Positions 56,242-64,000 of a DNA stretch of 64,000 nt are shown piece after piece. How positions within the stretch are numbered: the first letter of the stretch is position 1; each line of letters starts with the position of its first letter. This DNA is from Tenacibaculum dicentrarchi. Its GTDB lineage: Bacteria; Bacteroidota; Bacteroidia; Flavobacteriales; Flavobacteriaceae. The stretch lies in the NCBI RefSeq assembly GCF_900239345.1, contig NZ_OESZ01000012.1:124001-188000 (forward strand). The letters run 5' to 3'. The notes under the pieces were generated by a model. The model was not told the origin of the DNA, did not search any database, and was given only the letters and a program-made list of their open reading frames with translations. Position numbers and translations under genes: made by a program.

Positions 56242-57390
56242 TTACCTATTAATATAAACCCACCCTTTTTGTGTTTTAGAAACTCCGTGAACTACATATT
56301 TTAAGATGTAAAAATACGTACCCGCAGGTAATTTATCTTTGGAATTTACTACAAAACTACCCGTAGATTCTCCTGTCCAATCATTTTTATAATTCTCTGT
56401 ATTATAAACAAGATTACCCCAACGGTTAAAAATTTCTAAACTATTGCTATCGTATTTTGTTAAGTTTTTAAAAACTAATGTTTCATTTTTTGTATCGCCA
56501 TTTGGTGATATCAAAAGGTTTATATTATTTGAATCAGCAAAGCCCGATGCTAAGGTTATAATTTGATAATTATCAGGAACAAAACTATTTGATGTTACCG
56601 ATCCTTCTGTTAAATTTCCTGTTATTTCGGCTGCACCGAGGTCTTCCCATTGGCTATTTATATTACTCCAACCTACAACTCTTAATTTTTCAAGACTATT
56701 TTTTGATAGCATAGCTACATCACTACGATCATTCCAGGTCAGAGTAACACTTGTATTTGATGCACCGTTTAAATCCCAAAATTCTGTTTTACTAACATTA
56801 TCAATAAAGACTTGCTTACTATCTGTTAAAAAAGTTTCAGAAAAAGTTGTTGGCATATTTGGGTCTTCATAAAAATAAGCACCTAAAAAAGTGTTTTGCT
56901 TGTTTTGAATAGGTAATATCATTGGGCGCAGATTGTCGCTATCTCCAATTGGAAATATAAATTCATCAGTTCCTTTACTTCTTAGCATTGCATAACCGTT
57001 AATATGATTATTATCGTTTTCACCTGCATAAAAACGATGTTTATTAAATTCTAAAGAAATAGCTAGATTATTTTTATCTGTAACAACTTTTCCATTAATA
57101 AAACTTAATTCATTAGTAAGGGCTAGTGAACTTTCTAACTCCAAATTATTTACAACATCAATTTCTACATTATAAAAAGTAGCTTTTTTAACTCCTGAAA
57201 CTATCAACTTTTCGGTATCACTATAAAAACCTACTGTTCCTTTGTTATTTTCAAAACTTCCATCATTAATTAAATTGGTATGAAAAGCAATATTTGCATC
57301 ATCATGTAACTGAATAGTACCCATATTTTTAAATGCCGTTTGAGCAAAGGTTACTGTAGTGGATAAAATGATAAAAAGTAAGTTTTTCAT
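56242..57390 (-). CDS. T9SS type B sorting-domain surface protein
   Basis: 382 residues from the ATG at 57390 (MKNLLFIILSTTVTFAQ, a clean signal peptide; the longer reading from 57429 is not favoured). The N-terminal half is beta-rich, without a known domain. The C-terminal 85 residues are a gliding-motility-associated/CHU_C-type (type B) T9SS signal: LLISPNGDTKNETLVFKNL, IFNRWGNLVYNT, GTYFYILKY and a KGWVYINR end. It is predicted to be exported through the type IX system to the cell surface. Last gene of the five-gene minus-strand surface array, 20 bp after its neighbour. Confidence 0.9.
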   Translation of the reverse strand: MKNLLFIILSTTVTFAQTAFKNMGTIQLHDDANIAFHTNLINDGSFENNKGTVGFYSDTEKLIVSGVKKATFYNVEIDVVNNLELESSLALTNELSFINGKVVTDKNNLAISLEFNKHRFYAGENDNNHINGYAMLRSKGTDEFIFPIGDSDNLRPMILPIQNKQNTFLGAYFYEDPNMPTTFSETFLTDSKQVFIDNVSKTEFWDLNGASNTSVTLTWNDRSDVAMLSKNSLEKLRVVGWSNINSQWEDLGAAEITGNLTEGSVTSNSFVPDNYQIITLASGFADSNNINLLISPNGDTKNETLVFKNLTKYDSNSLEIFNRWGNLVYNTENYKNDWTGESTGSFVVNSKDKLPAGTYFYILKYVVHGVSKTQKGWVYINR

Positions 57391-57410
57391 ACTATTAATA
57401 TATGTGAAAA

Positions 57411-59816
57411 TTAATTTATTTGCTGCCAATCAGTTCCATCAGATTGTAATTGAACTGTAGTTCGCCTTGGTATAGAATTAGTTGTATTAGTTGTTCTTGT
57501 TATATAAGTGATATTTAAGTTCACTCCTCGATACCAATTTGTTTTTATAATATAAATACGCCCTGTAACACTACTAGCAGCAGGTAAGGTTATAGTTCTA
57601 GTGTTTGACTCATTTTTAGCAATCAAGGTATAGTGGTCTTCTGTCAGAGTAAAATCTGTATTAGTACTTATTATTGATTTTGAAATAGAACCAACTACTT
57701 GAAAAGTAGAATTAGCTTTATTAAAAGAAGCATCATTATAGTTCGTATTTAAATTACTCGAAATAGGTACCTCTTGCTGATTTAAATTAATACCAAATCT
57801 CGTCTTAGCATTTTGTGTGGCGTTGCTACCTTGAACACGGAATAACTCTCTATGAAATTTAGCACCTCTGTAATCATATCTTTTAAAAACTATTGGTTCA
57901 TCGCCATCATCACCAATTACAAACTCTAAACGCCCCTGATTATTAGGACCTGCAGAACCAATTTCGAAAAAATCTGTTTCACCAGAACTTCCTTTCAACC
58001 TAAAGCTTCCATTTGGTGTGGTAAAAAACATTGGCTTATAAAAATTCGTACCACTTGCCTGAAATTGTAAAGCAGAAACTCCGTTAATACCTCTAACATG
58101 TACTACAGATTGATTATTATCAGTATAATCTGGATATGGTTGCGTTAAGCCTAATGTTTGCCTACGACCAAATTCTAATATCGAAATATTATTTGAACGT
58201 ATTTGCATTTTTTTATCATCAGTCGTTCCTAAAAAATTAGCTGTTGTTGTTCCTGAATTCCCTGTGGTTAACCAGTTATTTAATGCAGGATTATCAATCC
58301 AATTAGTACCTGAAGTTGTTGATGTTAAAATTTGTCCATTTGTACCAACATCACCACTTGTATCAGCAAAAGTACCTGTTACTGATAAATTTTTAGGTAT
58401 ATTAATATTCTGTGTATCATCTATTAATAAGGCATTTACTCCAGCAGTTGAAAAACCTAATTGATCGGCAGCAATACGGTACATTCCTGTATTTGAATCA
58501 CTAGAAAACCTATAAGAAGGTTGCCCAACTGTTCCATTAGAATTATTATATCCTTGTGACCTTATTGCGCCTTGTACTGTAACTTTGTTTGTTCCAGATA
58601 AAGTACTACCTATTTGTAAACGATTATTGGTATTATCCCAAAATAATTGATTATTATTTTCTGTTGGTTTTCCATCTGCTCCTGCAAAAAATATAGAACC
58701 TAGTGTTCCTATATGTTCAGCACTATTGTCTACCCATTTTGTAGCTGTACTTGTTGATGATAAAATTTGCCCAGCTCCCCCAAGACTTCCTGTACTATCT
58801 TTATAACCTTTATCTACAGTAATATATTCTAAAAAACGTGTATGGTTAACTACGTTAATACCAGTAGTAGCCCTTAAATCTAAATAACCTTTTGAATTTA
58901 AAGAAATATAATTAGTGTTATCTATATCAAAATTAGTTAAATCTGTAAAACGAAATGAATTTGTTTTACCTGTTACTAGTCTATCTGAAGTTAACATTCC
59001 ATTGGTGGTATATACATTCTCAGTAAGATTGTTAGTATCTGTTATTTTTTTCCAACGATTTGTATTTATTGGTTCATCAGCATCATAGATTTTAATTTCG
59101 CTTGCTGTAGTATCAAACCAAATATCACCTTCGATAGGGTTTAAAGGTTCTGTTGCAATTGTAGTTACCTTATTTTTGGTATTATCAATCCAATTAGTTC
59201 CTGTTGCTGTTGACGATAAAATTTGCCCTGCCACACCTGCATTATTCCCAGCATCTATAAATTGTTTTTTTACTTGAAAATTTTCATCTACAGTAAGATT
59301 TTTACCTATACCGAGACTTTTAGTAATACTTGTATTATTATCTAATAATATATTTCCAAAGGCTGTAATTGTTACATCATCTCCACTAGAACCTATTGTT
59401 GTTTTGTCTGAACTAAGTATCTCATTTACATCTGTGTATACTTTAAAATTTCCTATATCGTTAAAAGAAAGGTCATATTTTCCCCCAGACCCTGTACTTC
59501 CTGTTATTACTCTATGATAAGTTAAGCTACCATTTGCATTGTAAAAATTTGTAGTAAGGTTATTCGTATCAGATATTTTTTTCCAATTAGTTCCGTCCCA
59601 TACTTTTATTTTGCTATCAATATTATTAAACCAAACATCACCCACTATTGGGCCTGAAGGAGCTGTTAAAGTTGTGGTTGTGGTTACTTGGTTTTTAAAT
59701 ACCGTGTTTATAGTTCCTTTATTATCAATAACTTTAAATTCTTGAGCATTTATATTTAAAGATGTTAAAATAAAAGTAATAATTAAGGTAAATAAATAGT
59801 TTTTATAATTTATCAT
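57411..59816 (-). CDS. Large secreted repeat protein of the surface array
   Basis: 801 residues from the ATG at 59816 (signal peptide MINYKNYLFTLIITFILTS..NAQ; the longer reading to 59858 is not used). After the signal it begins EFKVIDNKGTINTV, shared with two neighbours. Modules of the form GDVWFNNIDSKIKVWDGTNW (residues about 50 and 240) and GAGGQILSSTxxxTxWVDN recur at least four times. The C-terminus (TLTEDHYTLIAKNESNTRTI, then TLPAASSVTGRIYIIKT) resembles the ends of phage-tail- or fibre-like proteins of Flavobacteriia. No T9SS signal is visible. Function unknown; likely exported, possibly fibrous. Confidence 0.7.
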   Translation of the reverse strand: MINYKNYLFTLIITFILTSLNINAQEFKVIDNKGTINTVFKNQVTTTTTLTAPSGPIVGDVWFNNIDSKIKVWDGTNWKKISDTNNLTTNFYNANGSLTYHRVITGSTGSGGKYDLSFNDIGNFKVYTDVNEILSSDKTTIGSSGDDVTITAFGNILLDNNTSITKSLGIGKNLTVDENFQVKKQFIDAGNNAGVAGQILSSTATGTNWIDNTKNKVTTIATEPLNPIEGDIWFDTTASEIKIYDADEPINTNRWKKITDTNNLTENVYTTNGMLTSDRLVTGKTNSFRFTDLTNFDIDNTNYISLNSKGYLDLRATTGINVVNHTRFLEYITVDKGYKDSTGSLGGAGQILSSTSTATKWVDNSAEHIGTLGSIFFAGADGKPTENNNQLFWDNTNNRLQIGSTLSGTNKVTVQGAIRSQGYNNSNGTVGQPSYRFSSDSNTGMYRIAADQLGFSTAGVNALLIDDTQNINIPKNLSVTGTFADTSGDVGTNGQILTSTTSGTNWIDNPALNNWLTTGNSGTTTANFLGTTDDKKMQIRSNNISILEFGRRQTLGLTQPYPDYTDNNQSVVHVRGINGVSALQFQASGTNFYKPMFFTTPNGSFRLKGSSGETDFFEIGSAGPNNQGRLEFVIGDDGDEPIVFKRYDYRGAKFHRELFRVQGSNATQNAKTRFGINLNQQEVPISSNLNTNYNDASFNKANSTFQVVGSISKSIISTNTDFTLTEDHYTLIAKNESNTRTITLPAASSVTGRIYIIKTNWYRGVNLNITYITRTTNTTNSIPRRTTVQLQSDGTDWQQIN

Positions 59817-60040
59817 CTGTTTAATAATTAGTAATAAAAGTAATACTATTTTTATCAAATAGCCTTATATCAATTTTTTGGCGTAAATATAATTGAAATA
59901 TATTTTAGAGTAAAATATTCTAAAATATAATATTTTTTTTGTTACAAAGCAATTTTAATTACAATATAACTACTATATTTTAAATTTATCAATATATTTA
60001 TTACGATTACTCTACTTATTACTAAATATTATTATTAATA

Positions 60041-61207
60041 TTATTTTCGCCAAGCAATTTCTATTAAAGTTTGAGGAAAATCAACACTAGTACCATTACA
60101 ATACGCTTGTATAAAATCACCTTCGTTAACATCAATATTAAGAATATTATTGTGGTTTCCTTGCTGATTAGTCATTATTAATGATGCTATTGCTGTTGTA
60201 CCATCATTTTTACGGATTTCTAACGTCCAGGTTTGGTCTATATCTGTTTGTGCTGTTATTGCTGTTATAGTAGCATTTCTAATCATTCGCCAACCATTTT
60301 TATTTGATGGAGCACCGTTAAATTGCCTTAAATATTGGTCTGTAGTATTATTGTTATCTCTACCCCAGCCAATCATGGTACGGTCAACACTAAGCCATTT
60401 CATTCTTGTGCCGTCATAAATATATAAAATACCATTTGTGCTGTCAACAAACATCTGTCCGCCACTTGTTCCTGTAGGCGTAGTGGTGTTTGGTTCAATT
60501 TTAAAAGGGACATCAGTACTTTTTACGTGTAATTGCGCATCAATAGTAGTTGCTGAAAAATCGCCAATACCAACATTATCGTTTTTATATATTTTGGTAT
60601 CGTTTTTATCAGCAGTTAAATTATCATCTAAAGCAAGCCAAGTGCTTACTGCTGTATTATCAACCCAATTAGTAGCTATTCCTGTTGATGATAAAACTTG
60701 CCCTGTTGCACCAAAATCACCGTCTTTATCTAAAAACACTTTCATCACCTGAAAATTTTCATGAGCAATTGTGTTACTACGTAAATCAACTCCATTAGTT
60801 GCCTGTAAATTGATAGTTTGAGTAGCTCGTAAATCTATATATTCGGTATTATAAATAAAAAAACCTTTAAAAGAACCAATATTAAATCTATTTGCTGTGT
60901 TACCTGTTATAGTTCTATCGGTAGTAATAGTTCCATTTTCTGTATAAATATTTTGATTAGAAAATTGTTTCCAAACAGGTGTAGGTAAAGCATCATAAAT
61001 ATTAATAACATCATTTGGCGAATTTGTATCAATCCAAATATCTCCTTCTAAAGGATTTAAAGGAGCAGTTGTAGCCGAAGTAACTGTGTTATTATTTACC
61101 GTATTAATAGTTCCTTTATTATCAACAACTTTAAATTGTTGTGCATTTATTTTGAATGAAACAAATGTAAATACAAGAAGTAACAGTTTTTTTTTGCAAG
61201 TTATCAT
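60041..61207 (-). CDS. Secreted protein of the surface array, 388 residues
   Basis: Signal peptide (about 1-22, LLLLVFTFVSFKINAQ), then QFKVVDNKGTINTV and PLNPLEGDIWIDTNSP, both shared with the 801-residue neighbour. A middle GATGQVLSSTGIATNWVDN module matches the neighbour's repeats. The C-terminal domain (ATITAITAQTDIDQTWTLEI to DFPQTLIEIAWRK) looks like a tail-fibre head domain. No T9SS signal. Upstream, 270 bp (61208-61477) hold only a hairpin. Confidence 0.7.
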   Translation of the reverse strand: MITCKKKLLLLVFTFVSFKINAQQFKVVDNKGTINTVNNNTVTSATTAPLNPLEGDIWIDTNSPNDVINIYDALPTPVWKQFSNQNIYTENGTITTDRTITGNTANRFNIGSFKGFFIYNTEYIDLRATQTINLQATNGVDLRSNTIAHENFQVMKVFLDKDGDFGATGQVLSSTGIATNWVDNTAVSTWLALDDNLTADKNDTKIYKNDNVGIGDFSATTIDAQLHVKSTDVPFKIEPNTTTPTGTSGGQMFVDSTNGILYIYDGTRMKWLSVDRTMIGWGRDNNNTTDQYLRQFNGAPSNKNGWRMIRNATITAITAQTDIDQTWTLEIRKNDGTTAIASLIMTNQQGNHNNILNIDVNEGDFIQAYCNGTSVDFPQTLIEIAWRK

Positions 61208-61408
61208 ATTCTTAATTTTTTTTAAAATACCGATTTTATAATCGTTACTAAATTTATAAGTTAAGCAATATGTGTAATTAAAGCTGTTATTTATAAGATG
61301 AGTAACTATATATTAAAATCTAAAACCTTGTAATATAAGGTGGTCTTTTTGGGGGTAAAAGGGAGCAATGTCAATTTTTAAAAATGTAATAAGTTAATAA
61401 TAACCGCT

Positions 61409-61441
61409 AAGCATTGGTTTTAATTATAAAACCAATGCCTA
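61409..61441. terminator. Hairpin after the 230-residue array protein, possible terminator
   Basis: AAGCATTGGTTTT and AAAACCAATGCCT form a 12-bp stem 37 bp past the stop codon at 61478. There is no long T-run on the minus strand, so its efficiency is doubtful. Confidence 0.45.
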
Positions 61442-61477
61442 AGGTTAAAAATATATTGTTGCTTTTAAGCAGTAATA

Positions 61478-62170
61478 TTAGTTTGTGTATTGAACTTCAA
61501 TAATATCATCTGCTGCTATAACAGGTACTAATATATCAACTTGTCCAGCAGTATTAACAGTAAAGTCAGTAGTAAAAACTAATTTAACACCGTTTTTATA
61601 TACAAATAATCTAGATTTGCTATTATTATGTGCTAGATTAGTTATAGGATCAACAGCATCCGCAGGATCAATTTTAGGTAAACCAGGAACCATAACAGTA
61701 GTCGTATTTCCAGTACCATAAGCAGCTGGGCTAAATGCACTTAAAAACATAGCAGCATCAGAAGCTAATAATTTTTTAACTTCGCCAGTTTGTTCATCTC
61801 TAACCATTAGAGATAAACCAGCAGTATCAAAACTAGTAGCAGGTAAATCACCACCAGCAACACTTGTTTCTGCAATACCTGCAATATTAAGAGCTTTACC
61901 AGCAGAAGCAGTAATAGTTGTAGGAGCTACTAATTCACCACCTAATTGAATAGTAGTTACATTAGTGGCAGCATCAGTAACCTGAGTAAGACCATTAGCA
62001 GATTGTACATATTTAATTGTACCTTTATTATCTACAGATTTTACAACTTTAGCGTCTGCTTGTTTTACTAAATCAGCATTAGTAGCATCAGTTTGCTGTG
62101 CGCTAACAGTTCCTATAGTTAACATTCCTACAGCAACCATTGCTAATTTGAACGAGTTTGTTTTTTTCAT
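61478..62170 (-). CDS. Secreted protein of the surface array, 230 residues, Ala/Thr/Val-rich
   Basis: Start at 62170 (MKKTNSFKLAMVAVGMLTIG, signal peptide cleaved after VSA); a reading to 62242 overlaps the upstream gene and is not used. It contains KSVDNKGTIKYVQS, then IQLGGELVAPTTITASAG, which matches VELGGALTKPTTITTDAT of the 469-residue neighbour, and a C-terminal LFVYKNGVKLVFT...IIEVQYTN that matches the same neighbour's NVYRNGVRVGFT...IRIVQIY. Composition is richer in Ala than nearby genes. No T9SS signal; function unknown. Confidence 0.72.
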   Translation of the reverse strand: MKKTNSFKLAMVAVGMLTIGTVSAQQTDATNADLVKQADAKVVKSVDNKGTIKYVQSANGLTQVTDAATNVTTIQLGGELVAPTTITASAGKALNIAGIAETSVAGGDLPATSFDTAGLSLMVRDEQTGEVKKLLASDAAMFLSAFSPAAYGTGNTTTVMVPGLPKIDPADAVDPITNLAHNNSKSRLFVYKNGVKLVFTTDFTVNTAGQVDILVPVIAADDIIEVQYTN

Positions 62171-62199
62171 CTTTTTTGGTTTTAATTGGGGTTCTTTAT

Positions 62200-63609
62200 T
62201 TAATAAATTTGTACTATTCTTATTTGATCGCCTGTATAACATTTTGCACCAGGCTCTAATGTAATACCAGTTTTAGCAGTGTTTACCGTAAAACCTACAC
62301 GCACACCGTTTCTATAAACGTTTATTTTATCTTCGGTTTTTAAAGTTACTAAAAACTCTACTTGATTTAGTGTCGCAGCTGTTAATAGTGTTTCCTCTTG
62401 CCTAACAGCAATATTTGCTAGCGTTACTTTTCTTAAAACGCCATTTGCATCAACAGTAACAACCTTATCAGTTGTAGCGTTTCCATCTTGTAAACCTTCA
62501 ATAGTTAAGGTATTTGTAGCATCTGTTGTTATTGTTGTTGGTTTTGTTAAAGCTCCACCTAATTCTACAGCATTAGTTGTTGTATTAATATTCAAACCAT
62601 TGTTTGCTGTTACGGTTGTGCTTGTTTGTGTAACCCAAGCTGTTCCGTTATGGGAATAAATTGTTCCTGTTGCAGTATCTACATAAATATCACCAGCAAC
62701 TGAATTTGGAGCTGTTGTATTAGTAGGTACTCCTGTTCCTTTCTTCGGATTTTCATTTAGTAAAACCCAAGCTATACCATTATAAATACTTGTTTGATTG
62801 GTTGTAGTATTCATCCAAAAATCTCCTTTTGTATTATTTAATGTAGGAGCTGTAGCTTGCTTTGTAATTTCAACAGTACTAGTTGTATTTGTTGTCGGAT
62901 TTAATAAAACCCAAGCTGTACCGTCAAAAAGACTTGTTTGATTGGTTGTGGTATTCATCCAAAAATCTCCTTTCGTATTATTTAATGTAGGAGCTGTAGC
63001 TTGCTTTGTAATTTCAACAGTAGTAGTTGTATTTGTTGTCGGATTTAATAAAACCCAATTCGTACCGTCAAAAAGACTTGTTTGATTGGTTGTTGTGTTA
63101 ATCCAAAAATCTCCTTTTGTATTATTTAATGTAGGAGCTGTAGCTTGCTTTGTAATTTCAACAGTACTAGTTGTATTTGTTGTCGGATTTAATAAAACCC
63201 AAGCTGTACCGTCAAAAAGACTTGTTTGATTGGTTGTTGTGTTAATCCAAAAATCTCCTAAATTATTATTTGTTGTAGGAGGATTATCTGCCAGCGGTGT
63301 TACTTTTATAGAACTAGTCGCTAAATTACATAAACTAACCCATGCAGTACCGTTATACATAAAAACACAGTTATCAGTCGTATTATAAACCAACGCACCT
63401 TGTAAAGGACGTTTATTAGGATCGGAACTTAAAAGCAGGCTTTGCATTACCGTATTATCCATACGAGTTAAAACGAAAACCTTATCAGTGCTTTCTAGCT
63501 CTAAAATAGAAGTCGGATTGATATCACTAGGATTATCGCCAATTTTTACCTGCGCAAAAAGAGTGATATTCGTTAGTAAAACAAGTATTAAAGAAATTTT
63601 TAATCTCAT
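62200..63609 (-). CDS. Secreted protein of the surface array with 48-residue tandem repeats
   Basis: 469 residues, signal peptide (1-19, MRLKISLILVLLTNITLFA). It then has KIGDNPSDINPTSILELEST and GALVYNTTDNCVFMYNGTAW, an opening common to Flavobacteriia tail-fibre-like proteins. Residues about 95-286 are four units of 48 residues; the last three are nearly identical (VEITKQATAPTLNNTKGDFW, then NTTTNQTSLFDGTAWVLLNP). Another YVDTATGTIYSHNGTAWVTQ unit follows. The C-terminal domain is shared with the 230-residue neighbour. First gene of the array. Confidence 0.75.
   Translation of the reverse strand: MRLKISLILVLLTNITLFAQVKIGDNPSDINPTSILELESTDKVFVLTRMDNTVMQSLLLSSDPNKRPLQGALVYNTTDNCVFMYNGTAWVSLCNLATSSIKVTPLADNPPTTNNNLGDFWINTTTNQTSLFDGTAWVLLNPTTNTTSTVEITKQATAPTLNNTKGDFWINTTTNQTSLFDGTNWVLLNPTTNTTTTVEITKQATAPTLNNTKGDFWMNTTTNQTSLFDGTAWVLLNPTTNTTSTVEITKQATAPTLNNTKGDFWMNTTTNQTSIYNGIAWVLLNENPKKGTGVPTNTTAPNSVAGDIYVDTATGTIYSHNGTAWVTQTSTTVTANNGLNINTTTNAVELGGALTKPTTITTDATNTLTIEGLQDGNATTDKVVTVDANGVLRKVTLANIAVRQEETLLTAATLNQVEFLVTLKTEDKINVYRNGVRVGFTVNTAKTGITLEPGAKCYTGDQIRIVQIY
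62752..63327 (-). repeat. Tandem repeats of 144 bp within the first array gene
   Basis: Three near-identical 144-bp units (62752-63183) plus a more divergent unit (63184-63327), all in frame. Differences are a handful of bases per unit (for example ATG/ATT and GCT/AAT codons). Confidence 0.85.
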
Positions 63610-63918
63610 ACTTTTGTGTAAATTTTTTACAATATTAATCTTTATTTAAATAAAATGAAACAAATTCCTTGTATATTTTTTATCGAAAAATATACGTTAA
63701 GTGTTTATATATAAAAGAAATAACAATAATCATGCCTGTTTTTTAAAACAAAAAGAGGCATAAAAAAATTATATACAATCAGGCATACCTTTGTTAATTT
63801 AACGTTAAAACACTCTAAAGTAAAAAGATAAAAAATTTTATGACTCATAGCGTCTGTTTAAATTTTATCTAAAAAAAATAAAGTATAAAAACAGAAAATA
63901 TAAATTCGTCAAATAAAA
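63610..63918. other. Noncoding stretch with promoter-like motif and a relic of repeat B
   Basis: 309 bp without a convincing gene. It should contain the promoter of the surface array (minus strand). A plus-strand TACCTTTG at 63786-63793 is promoter-like, but the ATG at 63840 opens only 10 codons. At 63853 begins CTGTTTAAATTTTATCTAAA, closely matching the inverted end of the MITE-like element at 33572, with no second end in view. Confidence 0.5.
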
Positions 63919-64000
63919 TTAGTTCAGCTTTGTATCTTTATTTGCTAAAATAGTATCGATAATTTGAACTGTTTTCTGTTGATTTATTTTGATGATAAAA
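63919..64000 (-). CDS. Possible 3' end of a minus-strand gene, cut by the window edge
   Basis: An open minus-strand frame entering at 64000 reads FIIKINQQKTVQIIDTILAN then KDTKLN and a TAA stop at 63919. It is 26 codons with protein-like composition, but too short to identify. Confidence 0.35.
   Translation of the reverse strand, partial: FIIKINQQKTVQIIDTILANKDTKLN

Noticed and set aside
61208..61477. Small RNA or small gene in the 270-bp array gap
   Set aside because: Apart from a hairpin and a short G-rich run there is no promoter-terminator pair or coding frame that I can support.
62752..63327. CRISPR-like array
   Set aside because: The repeats are contiguous, 144 bp long, in frame and within a coding gene; there are no spacers and no cas genes.
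56242..63609. Prophage or phage tail region
   Set aside because: The proteins resemble tail fibres in their short modules, but they have signal peptides and there are no terminase, portal, capsid, integrase or lysis genes.

Overview
The window is AT-rich chromosomal DNA of a member of the Flavobacteriaceae (phylum Bacteroidota). This rests on gene content and order (pyrG-yidC, a type B T9SS sorting domain, 950-residue CarB, fused HemC-HemD, monomeric NADP-isocitrate dehydrogenase, NTP_transf_4 protein), on Bacteroidota-type promoters (TAnnTTTG) in front of many genes, and on the absence of Shine-Dalgarno sequences. The species cannot be fixed from sequence alone. No rRNA, tRNA, CRISPR or prophage was seen.

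Layout. 0-7 kb: two SpoU RNA methyltransferases, topoisomerase III, small conserved proteins, a GlmU-like protein and a thioesterase, with intergenic repeats. 7.3-17 kb: carB, rpmH (only 53 codons), pyrG, yidC and an outer-membrane beta-barrel receptor. 17.0-19.4 kb: a nested mobile locus, in which an ISAs1-family element sits in an IS1-family element that itself sits in an intergenic repeat; each insertion has an exact target duplication. 19.4-35 kb: housekeeping genes (fumC, guaD, cysS-yidD-lgt, peptidases, an E2 acyltransferase) and accessory membrane proteins. 35.3-48.3 kb: a complete tetrapyrrole locus, with hemA, hemCD, hemB, hemL, hemE and hemF on the minus strand and an AraC regulator, hemH and hemJ on the plus strand. 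Together they cover every step from glutamyl-tRNA to protoheme. A homologue of the Leptospira surface protein LipL32 lies between hemH and hemJ. 48.3-56.2 kb: recR, pepD, acpH, rluA-type, trmD, rplS, icd. 56.2-63.6 kb: five minus-strand secreted proteins; four share modules with each other and the last carries the T9SS signal.

At least four families of intergenic repeats lie between genes. The most striking is a roughly 90-bp element whose ends are conserved and whose centre is a hairpin with a different but still self-complementary sequence in each copy. Other points worth a second look are A7 frameshifts in both transposases, a 182-bp MITE-like element with perfect 13-bp ends, leaderless-looking promoters 4-5 bp before start codons, and the hemJ start codon touching the T-tract of a perfect terminator. 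I see no obvious new defence system. The best candidates for undescribed biology are the variable-hairpin repeat, the paralogous surface-protein array and the LipL32 homologue in the heme locus.
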